From Olivibacter sp036959255 (GTDB lineage: Bacteria; Bacteroidota; Bacteroidia; Sphingobacteriales; Sphingobacteriaceae): a stretch of DNA of 64,000 bases. The position numbers and the translations under genes are program-made. The notes beneath the pieces were generated by a model. That model was not told where the DNA came from, ran no database searches, and saw only the letters and a program-made list of their open reading frames with translations. Location of the stretch: the NCBI RefSeq assembly GCF_036959255.1, contig NZ_JAWMTI010000001.1, positions 1,426,001 to 1,490,000 on the forward strand. Direction: 5' to 3'. Below, piece after piece: positions 52,059-60,982 of the stretch (the first letter of the stretch is position 1; the number at the start of each line of letters is the position of its first letter).

Positions 52059-52534
52059 TATTGTAGGTTGATTCGAATACCAATTCGCTTATAGCGTTCA
52101 CTGGCCTTTACTTGTTCATTGCCGGTTAACTCAAGAACAAGTTGCACCGTACCGCTTGCCGAAGCAAAATCGAGCACATTAATCTTTAACTGCGCAAAAC
52201 TACTGTTTGCCGGTAAGGTAGCGATATTACCTTCAGGAAGACTGTAATGCGTACCCTCAACGGCCGTTGATTCCTCGCCTATTATACGGAAAGCCAGCGC
52301 CTGGTCTTCTCCGAGTTGTTCTCCCAGTAGATTGACCCGATAAGTCTTTTCTCCCGAACCATTATTTAAGGCCGTTAATAGCGGATAATCTTTACCGGCT
52401 ACATTATTGTTCGTCGTGGCGTCTTCAAATTCAACGAGGGCCTCGCGAAACTGGAAGTCCTCCTTATGGTCTTTCATGCATCCTGTCCAAACCAATGGAA
52501 GTAAAAGTCCTATTAGATATATCAGTTTTTTCAT
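52058..52534 (-). CDS. SusE/DUF4843-like surface lipoprotein
   Basis: 158 aa. Lipobox WTGC (C19). An all-beta domain follows, with GEKTYRVNLLGEQLGEDQAL, EGTHYSLPEG and a final LKINVLDF segment, resembling the Calx-beta/DUF4843 proteins often encoded after SusCD. Last gene of the sigma-FecR-SusC-SusD set. Start 52534 is preferred; an in-frame ATG three codons upstream is possible. Confidence 0.7.
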   Translation of the reverse strand: MKKLIYLIGLLLPLVWTGCMKDHKEDFQFREALVEFEDATTNNNVAGKDYPLLTALNNGSGEKTYRVNLLGEQLGEDQALAFRIIGEESTAVEGTHYSLPEGNIATLPANSSFAQLKINVLDFASASGTVQLVLELTGNEQVKASERYKRIGIRINLQ

Positions 52535-52545
52535 GTTAATCATTT

Positions 52546-53985
52546 TTAATAACCTGGGTTTTGTTCTACCTGCGTATTGGGGCGTGCTTCTCTTACCGGA
52601 ATGTTCGCTAAGATTCTAAAATCACCATGTTGAACATTACCTGACTCTTTTATAATATCCCTGCCCAAACGTTTAAGGTCGAAGAAGCGATGCCCTTCAA
52701 AAGCCAGCTCCAATCGGCGTTGCAGAATAATATCGTTAAAAAGAGCCTCTCCGCTATAAGTCGCCGCTCCAATACCGGCACGCTCCCTGATCTTGTTTAG
52801 TTCCGTACGTGCAGCAGACTCATTGTAAACCGCGCTACCCGGTGTTGCATAAGCTTCCGCCATATTCAGTATCACTTCAGGAAGGCGGATTACGGGTACA
52901 TTGTCGATATTATTGATGCCGCTTCGGCTCACAAACTTGGTAATTTCCCACCGACTGCTATTACTTCCTAAACCAGGCATGATCAACGCTTTTCGCACAT
53001 CATTTTCACTGTACTGACTATAAAGCTCTTCGCTCAGCACTACATTGCCATGACTTACCGTTGTGGTTGAGCTGGCCGTCATTCGAGTGGTGAAGGTAGC
53101 TCTTAACGATTCATTGGTTGTATTTGAATGATCCGCAGCCAATACAAAAGCAACTTCAAAAAAGGATTCCGGATTTTTATCCGTTCTCCAGGTATTGACA
53201 AATTGGTCAGTTGAGGCTAATGATAAGCCGCTGGTGTTGATGGCCAGTTCCCCTTCACTTATTACTTTAGCCATGTCTCCACGGTATAAGGCAACGCGCG
53301 AATACAACGCATGGGCGGCTGCCAAAGAAGCGAAAGTTTGATCCGCTATTTTATTGCTATTAGCAGGTAAGAGCGAAATCGCTTTATCCAATTCACTATA
53401 AATAAAATCATACACCTCAGCAATCGTAGGGCGTGCGGTAAAGTCGATTTGTGCCGTATTCAGCACACCCTGATTAATGATCGGAACCCCTCCTCGATCC
53501 GAGGGTTCCACAATGGCCGTAGGGTCGTAGGCATAAGCCTTCATTAAGGTATGATAAACCAGGGCGCGTAGAAAATGTAACTGGCCGGCAATGTTATTTT
53601 CATAAGCCTCATCGCCGTCATAGGTATCCAGGGCCTCTAAAATTAAGTTAGCCTGATTGTTTATGTAATAACAATACTGCCAGGTTTCAGTCTGTATATG
53701 CGAACCGGCCTGATTGATGCCCTGTCCTACCAGACGATTTCCTGCACCGGTATTGATCGCGTTATCCGCTAACAGTTCCGGAATGGCAATCAAGTCGCGC
53801 CCATAGAGTCCTACTTCCCGTAGACGAGCATAGGTGCCATTTACAGCTGCGTCTATTGCTTCCTGGCTGCCTAAGGCCGTATTGGAATCGATGGATTGTT
53901 TCGGATCAACTTCCAAAAGTTTATTGCAAGACAGGCTACCTAGCGTCATTCCTGTCAATATCACTATATTTATAAATTTCTTCAT
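52546..53985 (-). CDS. SusD/RagB family lipoprotein
   Basis: 479 aa. Lipobox GSLSC (C20). Family segments: AAVNGTYARLREVGLYGRDL, LHFLRALVYHTLMKAYAYDP, and the C-terminal FNDIILQRRLELAFEGHRFF followed by DLKRLGRD. Encoded 13 bases after SusC and 11 before the lipoprotein gene, so it is part of the same operon. Confidence 0.94.
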   Translation of the reverse strand: MKKFINIVILTGMTLGSLSCNKLLEVDPKQSIDSNTALGSQEAIDAAVNGTYARLREVGLYGRDLIAIPELLADNAINTGAGNRLVGQGINQAGSHIQTETWQYCYYINNQANLILEALDTYDGDEAYENNIAGQLHFLRALVYHTLMKAYAYDPTAIVEPSDRGGVPIINQGVLNTAQIDFTARPTIAEVYDFIYSELDKAISLLPANSNKIADQTFASLAAAHALYSRVALYRGDMAKVISEGELAINTSGLSLASTDQFVNTWRTDKNPESFFEVAFVLAADHSNTTNESLRATFTTRMTASSTTTVSHGNVVLSEELYSQYSENDVRKALIMPGLGSNSSRWEITKFVSRSGINNIDNVPVIRLPEVILNMAEAYATPGSAVYNESAARTELNKIRERAGIGAATYSGEALFNDIILQRRLELAFEGHRFFDLKRLGRDIIKESGNVQHGDFRILANIPVREARPNTQVEQNPGY

Positions 53986-53998
53986 GATTCAATTTCTG

Positions 53999-56900
53999 TT
54001 AAAAACCTACTTGCAAACCAAAGGTGTAACTTCTTAAAGGTGGAATCGCTCCCTGATTAGAAGTAAACGTAGCATCTGCTGAAGGATCAATATAAAACTC
54101 GGGGTCATAGCCGGACCATTTCGTCCAGGTAATTAAGTTAACCCCTTGCGCATAAATACGAATCTGACGTGCTTTGATCTTGGCAGCTATGGCTGCCGGA
54201 AGCGCGTAAGCCAGTGTCAGCGTTTTTAAACGGATATACGAAGCATCTTCCAGGAAGCGACTGCTGCTGCGGTATTGGCTTGCCATATTCGATTCCGAAC
54301 CCCCATCAATCGGACGCGGGCTATCCGTTATTTGCCCGGGGCCCGTCCATCGCTCCAAGAAATTACTTTCCAAACCGTTCCGCAACGTTGCCGCATTTCG
54401 CATCCAAAAAGTATTCTGCGAATTGTATAGATCGCGGCCATAATCGTACTGGAAAAAGGCCGATAACTCGATACCTTTATAACTAAACGTATTGGTAAAA
54501 CCACCATACACATCACTCAGTTGGCTACCATAAACCTTCCAATCCGCCGGACTCACCGGGTTATAGGTAATATTACCGTTCCCATCATACCACATAGCTT
54601 TTCCGGTAGCCGCATTTACGCCGGCATATTGAGCAAGGAAATAAGAATAAAGCGGTGATCCCACCCGAATTGTCTGATCGCCCGGTAATACATCCAAGCC
54701 ATCATATAATTTCGTTACCTTGTTATCGATGAGGGTAATGTTGAAGCTGGACGTCCAGTTAAAATTACCGCTTTTAACATTGTGCGTATTCAACGAAAAC
54801 TCCAGTCCTTGATTCCTCAATTCACCGAGATTGCGGGCAATGTTTTCATATCCACTAGTATAAGGCAAAGGCTGCTCCAACAGGAGGTCTTTACTGGTTC
54901 TTCGGAAAGCTTCGGCGGTAAAAGCCACTCGACTATCAAAGAAAGCCATATCCAAGCCGATATTATACGTTACATTACGTTCCCATTTGAGGTCTTTGTT
55001 TTCCACGCTTGTCGGCCGGATACCAGGTAGTGCATTATAAGCCCGGTCGCCACTATACAAGCCACGCGAAGCAAAATTGTCCACTTGATCGTTACCCGTT
55101 TCGCCATAACTTACACGAAGTTTCAATTGATCGATCCAAGCGGTTCCTTTCAGGAAATCCTCCTGATCAATCGCCCAAGCACCCGAAATAGAAGGGAACC
55201 AGCCAAAACGGTTGTTAGCGCCAAATCGGGACGAGCCATCATAGCGAAGCACGGCACTTACAAAATACCTTTTGTCATAGTCGTAATTCGCCTGGCCGAA
55301 AAAGCCCAAACGTTTAAAACCCGTCCAATTGCCCGAAACATTAACGGGTGTAGCGGCGGATTGCATGGTCTGGAATTGAAAAGTCGGAAAGCCTTCACCC
55401 GAAGAAAAATTATAGTCGCGTGTTTCACTGCGGTATTCCGCACCCAACAGGGCAGAAAGTGAGTGCTTGTCGCCAATCGTTGTATTATAGTTGAAGGTTT
55501 GATTGGTCATGAAGTTAATATTTTCATAGGTATTTAACTGCAATAAACCCTTTCTGGCAAAACCATCAATTGTCCGCGGATCCGTATAATTGGCGGCGAA
55601 GACCGTCCGATAGTCAAGACCATAGAAAGACTTGAAGGATAAGTCTTTTGTGATCTTGGCGGTAAAAGCTGTATTGCCGACTAAAGATCGTGTACGGCTT
55701 TTAATTTCATTCACTTCCGTTGCGAAGATCGGATTATGCCGTAAATCGCCCGGTAATCCACTAGTTGGCGCATTAAAAGAGCCATCGGGATTATAGATCG
55801 GCACAAAAGGTAGCATCATCGGTGCCGCGTATTGCGGAGCCGCAAAATTACCTGTGCTTCCTCCGCTGCCTGAAATCCCGTTCTGTACCACCGATCCGAA
55901 GCTCGAGTTAAAATCAACCGTCAGCCAATCCGTTGCTTTATGACTGATATTGGCTTTCGCGGTCGCACGATTAAAATCCAATCCAATGACGGCCCCTTGC
56001 TGCTTATTGTAAGATCCCGATAAAAAGATGCTCGTTTTTTCATTGCCACCACTAAAAGAAAGCTCATAGTTCTGAGAAGAACCATTTCTAAAAGCAGCAT
56101 CTTGCCAGTCGTAGGTTGGTAAAGCTGCCAGATCCGCGTCTGAAAGTGCAGGATCCAAGCCCAAGCCTGTTAGCACATTTCGACGGTTTACGGAGTCCGT
56201 TCGGTTTGGATATCGGTTGCTCACTGCTTCCATGCGTGCTTGCAAGAACTGTTGCGTAGACATCATATCTACGCTGGGCATGGGGGATGTAAAGCCAACA
56301 TAGGTATTAAAATTGATTTGGCTTTGGCCCGCCTTTCCCTTCTTCGTGGTAATAACCACCACGCCATTACCCGCTTGTGCACCATAGATAGAAGCTGCAG
56401 CTGCATCTTTAAGCACGGTAATTGATTCAATATCATTATTATTCAAAAATGCGAGCGGATTGCTGGCTGTCGTAGTGGTTGTCGTGGTGCTATTCATTTG
56501 AACACCGTCAATAATGAACAAGGGTTGTGTTCCCGCCGTTATTGATCCTACCCCCCGAATATTCATTTGCACAGGTGCACCAGGTACACCGCTTGCCGCG
56601 TTAATTTGTACCCCTGCCGCTTGTCCTTGCATGGCGCGATCGAAAGACTGAACTGGAATGTTCTCTATTTCTTTCGGCCCTACGGTAGCTACTGCGCCGG
56701 TGACCTCCCGGCGACGCTGCGTACTATAACCCGTTACAATTACTTCATCCAGGTCAGCCACATCCGCTGTCAGGCTCACCGAGATCGACACTTTTTCACC
56801 TGGTTTTACTTCATAGCCGCTCAGTGTTTTCTTTTCAAAGCCGATATAGCTGAAAGTAAGGGTATAGGGGCCGTTGTCAGGTAGATTCTCGAAACTAAAA

Positions 56901-57112
56901 ATACCGCTTCCGTTCGTCATGGTAGCTGCCGTATAACTATTCGCTCCTTTCAGTTGAACCGATACCCCGGGAATAATTTCGCCGTCAGCATCTGAGACGG
57001 CTCCGCTAATACCCCTGCCGCTTTGCGCAGCCGCGAATAGCTGGCTAAAAAGCAGGTTTATTAGCAAAATCACCGGTAATCGGCATTTTAAAAATGTAGG
57101 TGTTTTTTTCAT
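53999..57112 (-). CDS. SusC/RagA family TonB-dependent receptor without STN domain
   Basis: 1037 aa. Signal peptide, then directly the carboxypeptidase-like domain (ISGAVSDADGEIIPGVSVQL), a TonB-box-like segment DLDEVIVTGYSTQRRREVTG, plug with VLKDAAAASIYGAQAGNGVV, and a barrel ending SYTFGLQVGF. An unusual seven-threonine run (STTTTTTTASNPL) lies in the plug. No N-terminal signalling (STN) domain is seen, although sigma and FecR genes are adjacent. Confidence 0.94.
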   Translation of the reverse strand: MKKTPTFLKCRLPVILLINLLFSQLFAAAQSGRGISGAVSDADGEIIPGVSVQLKGANSYTAATMTNGSGIFSFENLPDNGPYTLTFSYIGFEKKTLSGYEVKPGEKVSISVSLTADVADLDEVIVTGYSTQRRREVTGAVATVGPKEIENIPVQSFDRAMQGQAAGVQINAASGVPGAPVQMNIRGVGSITAGTQPLFIIDGVQMNSTTTTTTTASNPLAFLNNNDIESITVLKDAAAASIYGAQAGNGVVVITTKKGKAGQSQINFNTYVGFTSPMPSVDMMSTQQFLQARMEAVSNRYPNRTDSVNRRNVLTGLGLDPALSDADLAALPTYDWQDAAFRNGSSQNYELSFSGGNEKTSIFLSGSYNKQQGAVIGLDFNRATAKANISHKATDWLTVDFNSSFGSVVQNGISGSGGSTGNFAAPQYAAPMMLPFVPIYNPDGSFNAPTSGLPGDLRHNPIFATEVNEIKSRTRSLVGNTAFTAKITKDLSFKSFYGLDYRTVFAANYTDPRTIDGFARKGLLQLNTYENINFMTNQTFNYNTTIGDKHSLSALLGAEYRSETRDYNFSSGEGFPTFQFQTMQSAATPVNVSGNWTGFKRLGFFGQANYDYDKRYFVSAVLRYDGSSRFGANNRFGWFPSISGAWAIDQEDFLKGTAWIDQLKLRVSYGETGNDQVDNFASRGLYSGDRAYNALPGIRPTSVENKDLKWERNVTYNIGLDMAFFDSRVAFTAEAFRRTSKDLLLEQPLPYTSGYENIARNLGELRNQGLEFSLNTHNVKSGNFNWTSSFNITLIDNKVTKLYDGLDVLPGDQTIRVGSPLYSYFLAQYAGVNAATGKAMWYDGNGNITYNPVSPADWKVYGSQLSDVYGGFTNTFSYKGIELSAFFQYDYGRDLYNSQNTFWMRNAATLRNGLESNFLERWTGPGQITDSPRPIDGGSESNMASQYRSSSRFLEDASYIRLKTLTLAYALPAAIAAKIKARQIRIYAQGVNLITWTKWSGYDPEFYIDPSADATFTSNQGAIPPLRSYTFGLQVGF

Positions 57113-57132
57113 GCTTGATTGGGTTAAATTGT

Positions 57133-58119
57133 TTATTTAATTAGTAATTGATGGTTCGTTGTATCGCGCTCCAGTAGCAGTTTGTTCATCAATACGATTT
57201 TCGATAATTCCTTTTCCAGTGGTCTGCTTTTGACGACATAGCCCGTGAAGAATTTCTTATAAACGGCCTTCTTATTAAAATCGATCGGTGCCTCAAATTC
57301 CTCGCTGAGTACGGTGAAGACATAACTTAAAGGTTGTTTGTTAAATAGCAAACTATCTCCTCTGCGGATAACATGGAGATTTGTATTTGCCTGTAAGGAG
57401 GATACCTTTTTAGGTTCTTTTTGTAAAAAGTTGCTTAAGTGCTCACCCTTGGCAGAGGAGATATATTGTTGACCTGGCAAAAGAATGGTTCTTTTTGGCT
57501 GATTTTTATTGCGAACGCTGATTTTTCCCGTCAGTAGCCTAACCGACACTTGATCCTGTTTTGGATAGGCTGTTATTTCGAATCGCGTACCCAGAACGGT
57601 TGTTTCTACGCCCTTTGCCCATACCGTAAAAGGATGTTCCGGATCATTCACCACATCGAATCTGGCCATTCCCGAGAGTGTAACCGTCCGATCAGCCTTA
57701 AAATCAAGTGGAAATTCGATCTTACTGTTCGGTTCCAGCTGGATATCACTGCCATCTTCCAATGTAAAGGAAAGCACTTTGTCGCCTCTGTTTTCCCGCA
57801 TGTCCCTGTGGATTATCGTTGTGATTTCCTTGCTTTGGCTCAAGGTCTTCTTTCTTTCTTGCTGTCTTTCATGAAGCAAGACGATGATTCCCAGTGAAAG
57901 TAGTACAATAGCGGCTGCTTTATATATCCATGGCGCCGGGTGATAAGAGGGACGCCTACGTGCCTGGCCATGGGCATGCAATGTCTGTTCCCATTCTGCC
58001 TCCGGTAGCAGTTGCTCCAAGGCTTCCGGATGGGTTTTTAAGTAATCCGCTACGAATTCCGCTTCTTCCGCGGTGCATTTATTTTCAAGGAAGCGTTTTA
58101 GTAAATCGTTAGGAAGCAT
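57133..58119 (-). CDS. FecR family anti-sigma factor
   Basis: 328 aa inner-membrane regulator. A cytoplasmic N-terminal region (LLKRFLENKCTAEEAEFVAD) is followed by one transmembrane segment (YKAAAIVLLSLGIIVLL). The periplasmic FecR domain contains FTLEDGSDIQLEPNSKIEFP and TTVLGTRFEITAYPKQDQVS, and a DUF4974-like C terminus follows. Such proteins hold or activate an ECF sigma factor in response to a TonB receptor. Lies between the sigma and SusC genes. Confidence 0.93.
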   Translation of the reverse strand: MLPNDLLKRFLENKCTAEEAEFVADYLKTHPEALEQLLPEAEWEQTLHAHGQARRRPSYHPAPWIYKAAAIVLLSLGIIVLLHERQQERKKTLSQSKEITTIIHRDMRENRGDKVLSFTLEDGSDIQLEPNSKIEFPLDFKADRTVTLSGMARFDVVNDPEHPFTVWAKGVETTVLGTRFEITAYPKQDQVSVRLLTGKISVRNKNQPKRTILLPGQQYISSAKGEHLSNFLQKEPKKVSSLQANTNLHVIRRGDSLLFNKQPLSYVFTVLSEEFEAPIDFNKKAVYKKFFTGYVVKSRPLEKELSKIVLMNKLLLERDTTNHQLLIK

Positions 58120-58180
58120 ACCGTATCATTCTATAAAAACAATACGGTTAACACAGGAGGTAACCCCTGCTCGATAACAA

Positions 58181-58759
58181 TTAAAATTGAGAAATTATTA
58201 AAAGAATTGGAAAAACAATGCTGGAACGCAATTTTTTAAGGGCTTTTGTCATATGGTCTTCAACCGTTTTTACCGAAATATGCATTTGAGTAGCAATTTC
58301 TTTATTCGAATAACCTTCCACCTTACTTAAGTAAAAGACCTTTTTTCTAATAGGCGGTAAATTATCCAGCTGTTTTATTAAATCAGCGTAAGCCAGCCTA
58401 GAAAGCGGGGGTAATTCACTATTTGTTTGATCGTTCACTTCATTGGATAAAGATGCTTTGATCGCGCGCTCATGTGCTTTTTCTCGCAGGAAGTCGATGA
58501 GACAGGTTCGAGTGATTCGAAATAGTTGTGTGGCCAATGAAATTTCCAGGGAGAGATGGCTGTTGTATCGCCAGAATTTAATGAAGGTAAGTTGCATAAC
58601 CTCCTTTGCATTTTCTTCCGACTGCATTTTCTTCCGTAGATACGAAAAAACCGGTGCGTTATACTGGGTGTAGATCGCCTGAAAAGTTCGTGTACATCCT
58701 TCTTTCAAGCGTTTTATTTGGTTGATTTCGTCGATATGTACAGTCTTTGGTTGAGGCAT
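58181..58759 (-). CDS. ECF-type RNA polymerase sigma factor
   Basis: 192 aa. Region 2 is represented by FQAIYTQYNAPVFSYLRKKM and VMQLTFIKFWRY; region 4 helix-turn-helix is EGYSNKEIATQMHISVKTVE followed by DHMTKALKKLR. First gene of the FecR-SusC-SusD set, so it probably transcribes that operon. The gap to FecR is 61 bases. Confidence 0.93.
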   Translation of the reverse strand: MPQPKTVHIDEINQIKRLKEGCTRTFQAIYTQYNAPVFSYLRKKMQSEENAKEVMQLTFIKFWRYNSHLSLEISLATQLFRITRTCLIDFLREKAHERAIKASLSNEVNDQTNSELPPLSRLAYADLIKQLDNLPPIRKKVFYLSKVEGYSNKEIATQMHISVKTVEDHMTKALKKLRSSIVFPILLIISQF

Positions 58760-58929
58760 CGCTGAGAAAACGATGTAAAACTAGTATTTTTTGTGTTTTA
58801 AGACGATCTTTTTTTGCTTTTTTGTCTTTTTTACCGAAAGGTGCCTCGTATCTGTGCTTTTTTTTATTTTATTTTAATTTTTTGATTTGAATATGGATGA
58901 ATAGTTGTTTTTTTTGATGATTTGGTTTA

Positions 58930-60387
58930 TTAAGCTTCTTTTATAGGCTGCTTCCGGTTTTTCAATTTAACCAAGGCATAGCTTAATTCGTCCATTTCCT
59001 TAATCTTCAGCAGCCGGGCAAGGCCGAAGAAGCTCACTATGGCTACGGCTATCGCAAATAGTAGCTGCATCAAAGGTTTGCTCACCAACAGCATACTACC
59101 ATAACTGCAGGCAGCCATACCGATCGTGGCAATAATAATCTTGTAGCAATCGCGCAATTGTTTCCAAGGCCCATAATTAAATAAGCGGCCCGAAGGGTAG
59201 GCATTGATAAAATAGCTTAATGTATTCACGATAAAACTACCAATGACCACGGCTTTTGTACCAAGTGGAAGGGTAATGAACATGGTTGCGATGATGATCG
59301 GCAATTTCGATAGATCCGTTTTTAAAAAGAGATCCGAACGCCCTACGGCATTCAATAAATTCAAGTTTAAGGAGCTGACCGGGGTAAACATACGTGCCAG
59401 GCATAACCATTGGAGTAGGGGAGCAGCCGGCAGCCATTTTTCCGTTAAGAAAAGCAAGATGAAAGGTTTAGCCACTACGGCAAAGAGTGTCATGCTCGGA
59501 AAAATAATAAAGGCGGTCATCGCTACCATTCGACTATAAATGCTGATGAGCTTTTCCCGATCTTGCTGAATCGTTGAAAACAGCGGAAAAGTGACGTTCG
59601 TAACAATGAGGTTAATTGTTCCCGAAGAAATTTCGGCCAGCGAATTGGCACGGGCGTAAAAGCCTAAGGCCTTCGTTTGGTACCATTTACCGATCACAAT
59701 GGTGTATACATTCGTCAGCACGGTCGAATACAAGCCCGCAATCAGGATCTTGGAACCGTAGCCGAACATTTCACGAAAAGCTTGCCAGGAGAAAACCCAA
59801 CTGGGACGCCATTTCGCCTGCATCCACATCAGCAAGGAGGTAGCAAGCGTCAGCGCCAGGTTTTGACCAACCAGGGCCCATACACCGAAGCCGTTATAAG
59901 CCATGTACAGCCCCACAGCGCCGCTGATGAAGACGGCCATGATATTGATTTTGGCTTGCGTCTTAAAATCGATATCGATGAGCAGTTTTGCGCGCTGCAC
60001 TACCATAAAGGAGGCGATGATGAATTGCAGTCCCATTACTCTTGTTAAAGAAATCAGTTCTTGCTGATGGTAAAAACGAGCAATAAAAGGAGCTGAAAAA
60101 TAAAGAAGGATATAAATCAGGAGGCTAACGGCGATGTTAAAGTAGAAAACCGTACTGAAGTCGACTTGCGAACAATTTTTACGTTGTACCAAGGCCTTAC
60201 TAAAGCCCCCTTCAATGAAAAGAGTTGATAAAGCTAAAAATATACTGAGCATGCCTACGAGGCCGTAAGCTTCAGGACTGACCACACGGGCAACCAGTAT
60301 GCTGATGATAAAGCTTAGCCCTTTCACCAGTATACTTTCCAAGGAGTTCCATGCAAAACCCTTAAAAGCTTTTGTTTTAAGTGACAT
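58930..60387 (-). CDS. Lipopolysaccharide/O-antigen flippase (MOP superfamily, Wzx-like)
   Basis: 485 aa with about twelve to fourteen hydrophobic helices. The N terminus AFKGFAWNSLESILVKGLSF and VARVVSPEAYGLVGMLSIF are typical of polysaccharide-transport proteins of the Wzx/WzxC type. It would flip lipid-linked oligosaccharide across the inner membrane. Glycosyltransferases are not adjacent here, but the WecA-like gene is nearby. Confidence 0.88.
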   Translation of the reverse strand: MSLKTKAFKGFAWNSLESILVKGLSFIISILVARVVSPEAYGLVGMLSIFLALSTLFIEGGFSKALVQRKNCSQVDFSTVFYFNIAVSLLIYILLYFSAPFIARFYHQQELISLTRVMGLQFIIASFMVVQRAKLLIDIDFKTQAKINIMAVFISGAVGLYMAYNGFGVWALVGQNLALTLATSLLMWMQAKWRPSWVFSWQAFREMFGYGSKILIAGLYSTVLTNVYTIVIGKWYQTKALGFYARANSLAEISSGTINLIVTNVTFPLFSTIQQDREKLISIYSRMVAMTAFIIFPSMTLFAVVAKPFILLFLTEKWLPAAPLLQWLCLARMFTPVSSLNLNLLNAVGRSDLFLKTDLSKLPIIIATMFITLPLGTKAVVIGSFIVNTLSYFINAYPSGRLFNYGPWKQLRDCYKIIIATIGMAACSYGSMLLVSKPLMQLLFAIAVAIVSFFGLARLLKIKEMDELSYALVKLKNRKQPIKEA

Positions 60388-60514
60388 TTGTTGACGATTG
60401 CAGCTGTCAAAGCTCCTGCAAAAGATTCATTATTGCAAGAAGTGACCGGTTATTGTGCAATTTTGTATCATTTTTAGGACGTTAAGAAATGTTTAAAAAA
60501 AAATGAAATTATCT

Positions 60515-60546
60515 GTTGCAAATTTCGATGCAAACTATTAGGTTTG
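60515..60546 (+). promoter_or_regulatory. Promoter of the 54-aa ORF
   Basis: GTTG (60515-60518), an exact 20-base spacer and TAGGTTTG (60539-60546) match the Bacteroidota consensus. The gap 60388-60706 otherwise holds only the flippase upstream region and a leader of about 155 bases in which I recognise no known motif. Confidence 0.65.
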
Positions 60547-60706
60547 TTTTTACCTAACAAGATGTAATATAAACCATTGAGGGGCAAGCAAGCACAATCA
60601 GTTTTTTGCATGTTGTAAGGGATAAAGCGCGCCAAGGCATTTGGGGTGTTTTATAAATAGCTAACAGATTATTAAAACTTTTTCAAATCAAACAAAACCA
60701 ATTGAC

Positions 60707-60871
60707 ATGATTTCATTTATTTTTTTTGCGATAGTCCTATTTGGCGCACTTTGGGCGTGGATTGCTTACGAATATCAAAATGCTATTATACTTTCAGTAG
60801 AAGAAGAAATAGAATTGGAGGAGCTGGGATCATCATACACCGAGGTGTGTGATACCGAGTCAAAAAAATAA
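60707..60871 (+). CDS. Small single-pass membrane protein, 54 aa
   Basis: Starts with a hydrophobic helix (MISFIFFAIVLFGALWAWIA), then a very acidic stretch (VEEEIELEELGSS) and a short tail ending CDTESKK. No family is recognised. It has its own consensus promoter (60515-60546) and intrinsic terminator (60895-60930), so it is a complete transcription unit of roughly 380 bases between two polysaccharide genes on the opposite strand. The long leader might itself be functional RNA. Confidence 0.6.
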   Translation: MISFIFFAIVLFGALWAWIAYEYQNAIILSVEEEIELEELGSSYTEVCDTESKK

Positions 60872-60894
60872 AGTTAATTTTTGAAAGATCTATC

Positions 60895-60930
60895 AAACTC
60901 TTATCTATTCGGTAGGAGTTTTTTATTATT
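60895..60930 (+). terminator. Intrinsic terminator of the 54-aa ORF
   Basis: AAACTCTTATC (60895-60905) and GGTAGGAGTTT (60911-60921) pair over 11 bp with two G-U, loop TATTC, followed by a T-rich run. Confidence 0.8.
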
Positions 60931-60982
60931 AATAAGTGCATTAGTAGCTGTTCCTCTAACAGCTACTAATGCACTTATTAAT
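60928..60982. repeat. 25-bp perfect inverted repeat with 5-base loop
   Basis: Arms 60928-60952 and 60958-60982 are exact complements (core GTGCATTAGTAGCTGTT), loop CCTCT. The right arm contains the stop codon of the WecA-like gene. It may terminate minus-strand transcription, but is longer than needed and has no clear T-run on that strand beyond the stem. Confidence 0.8.
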
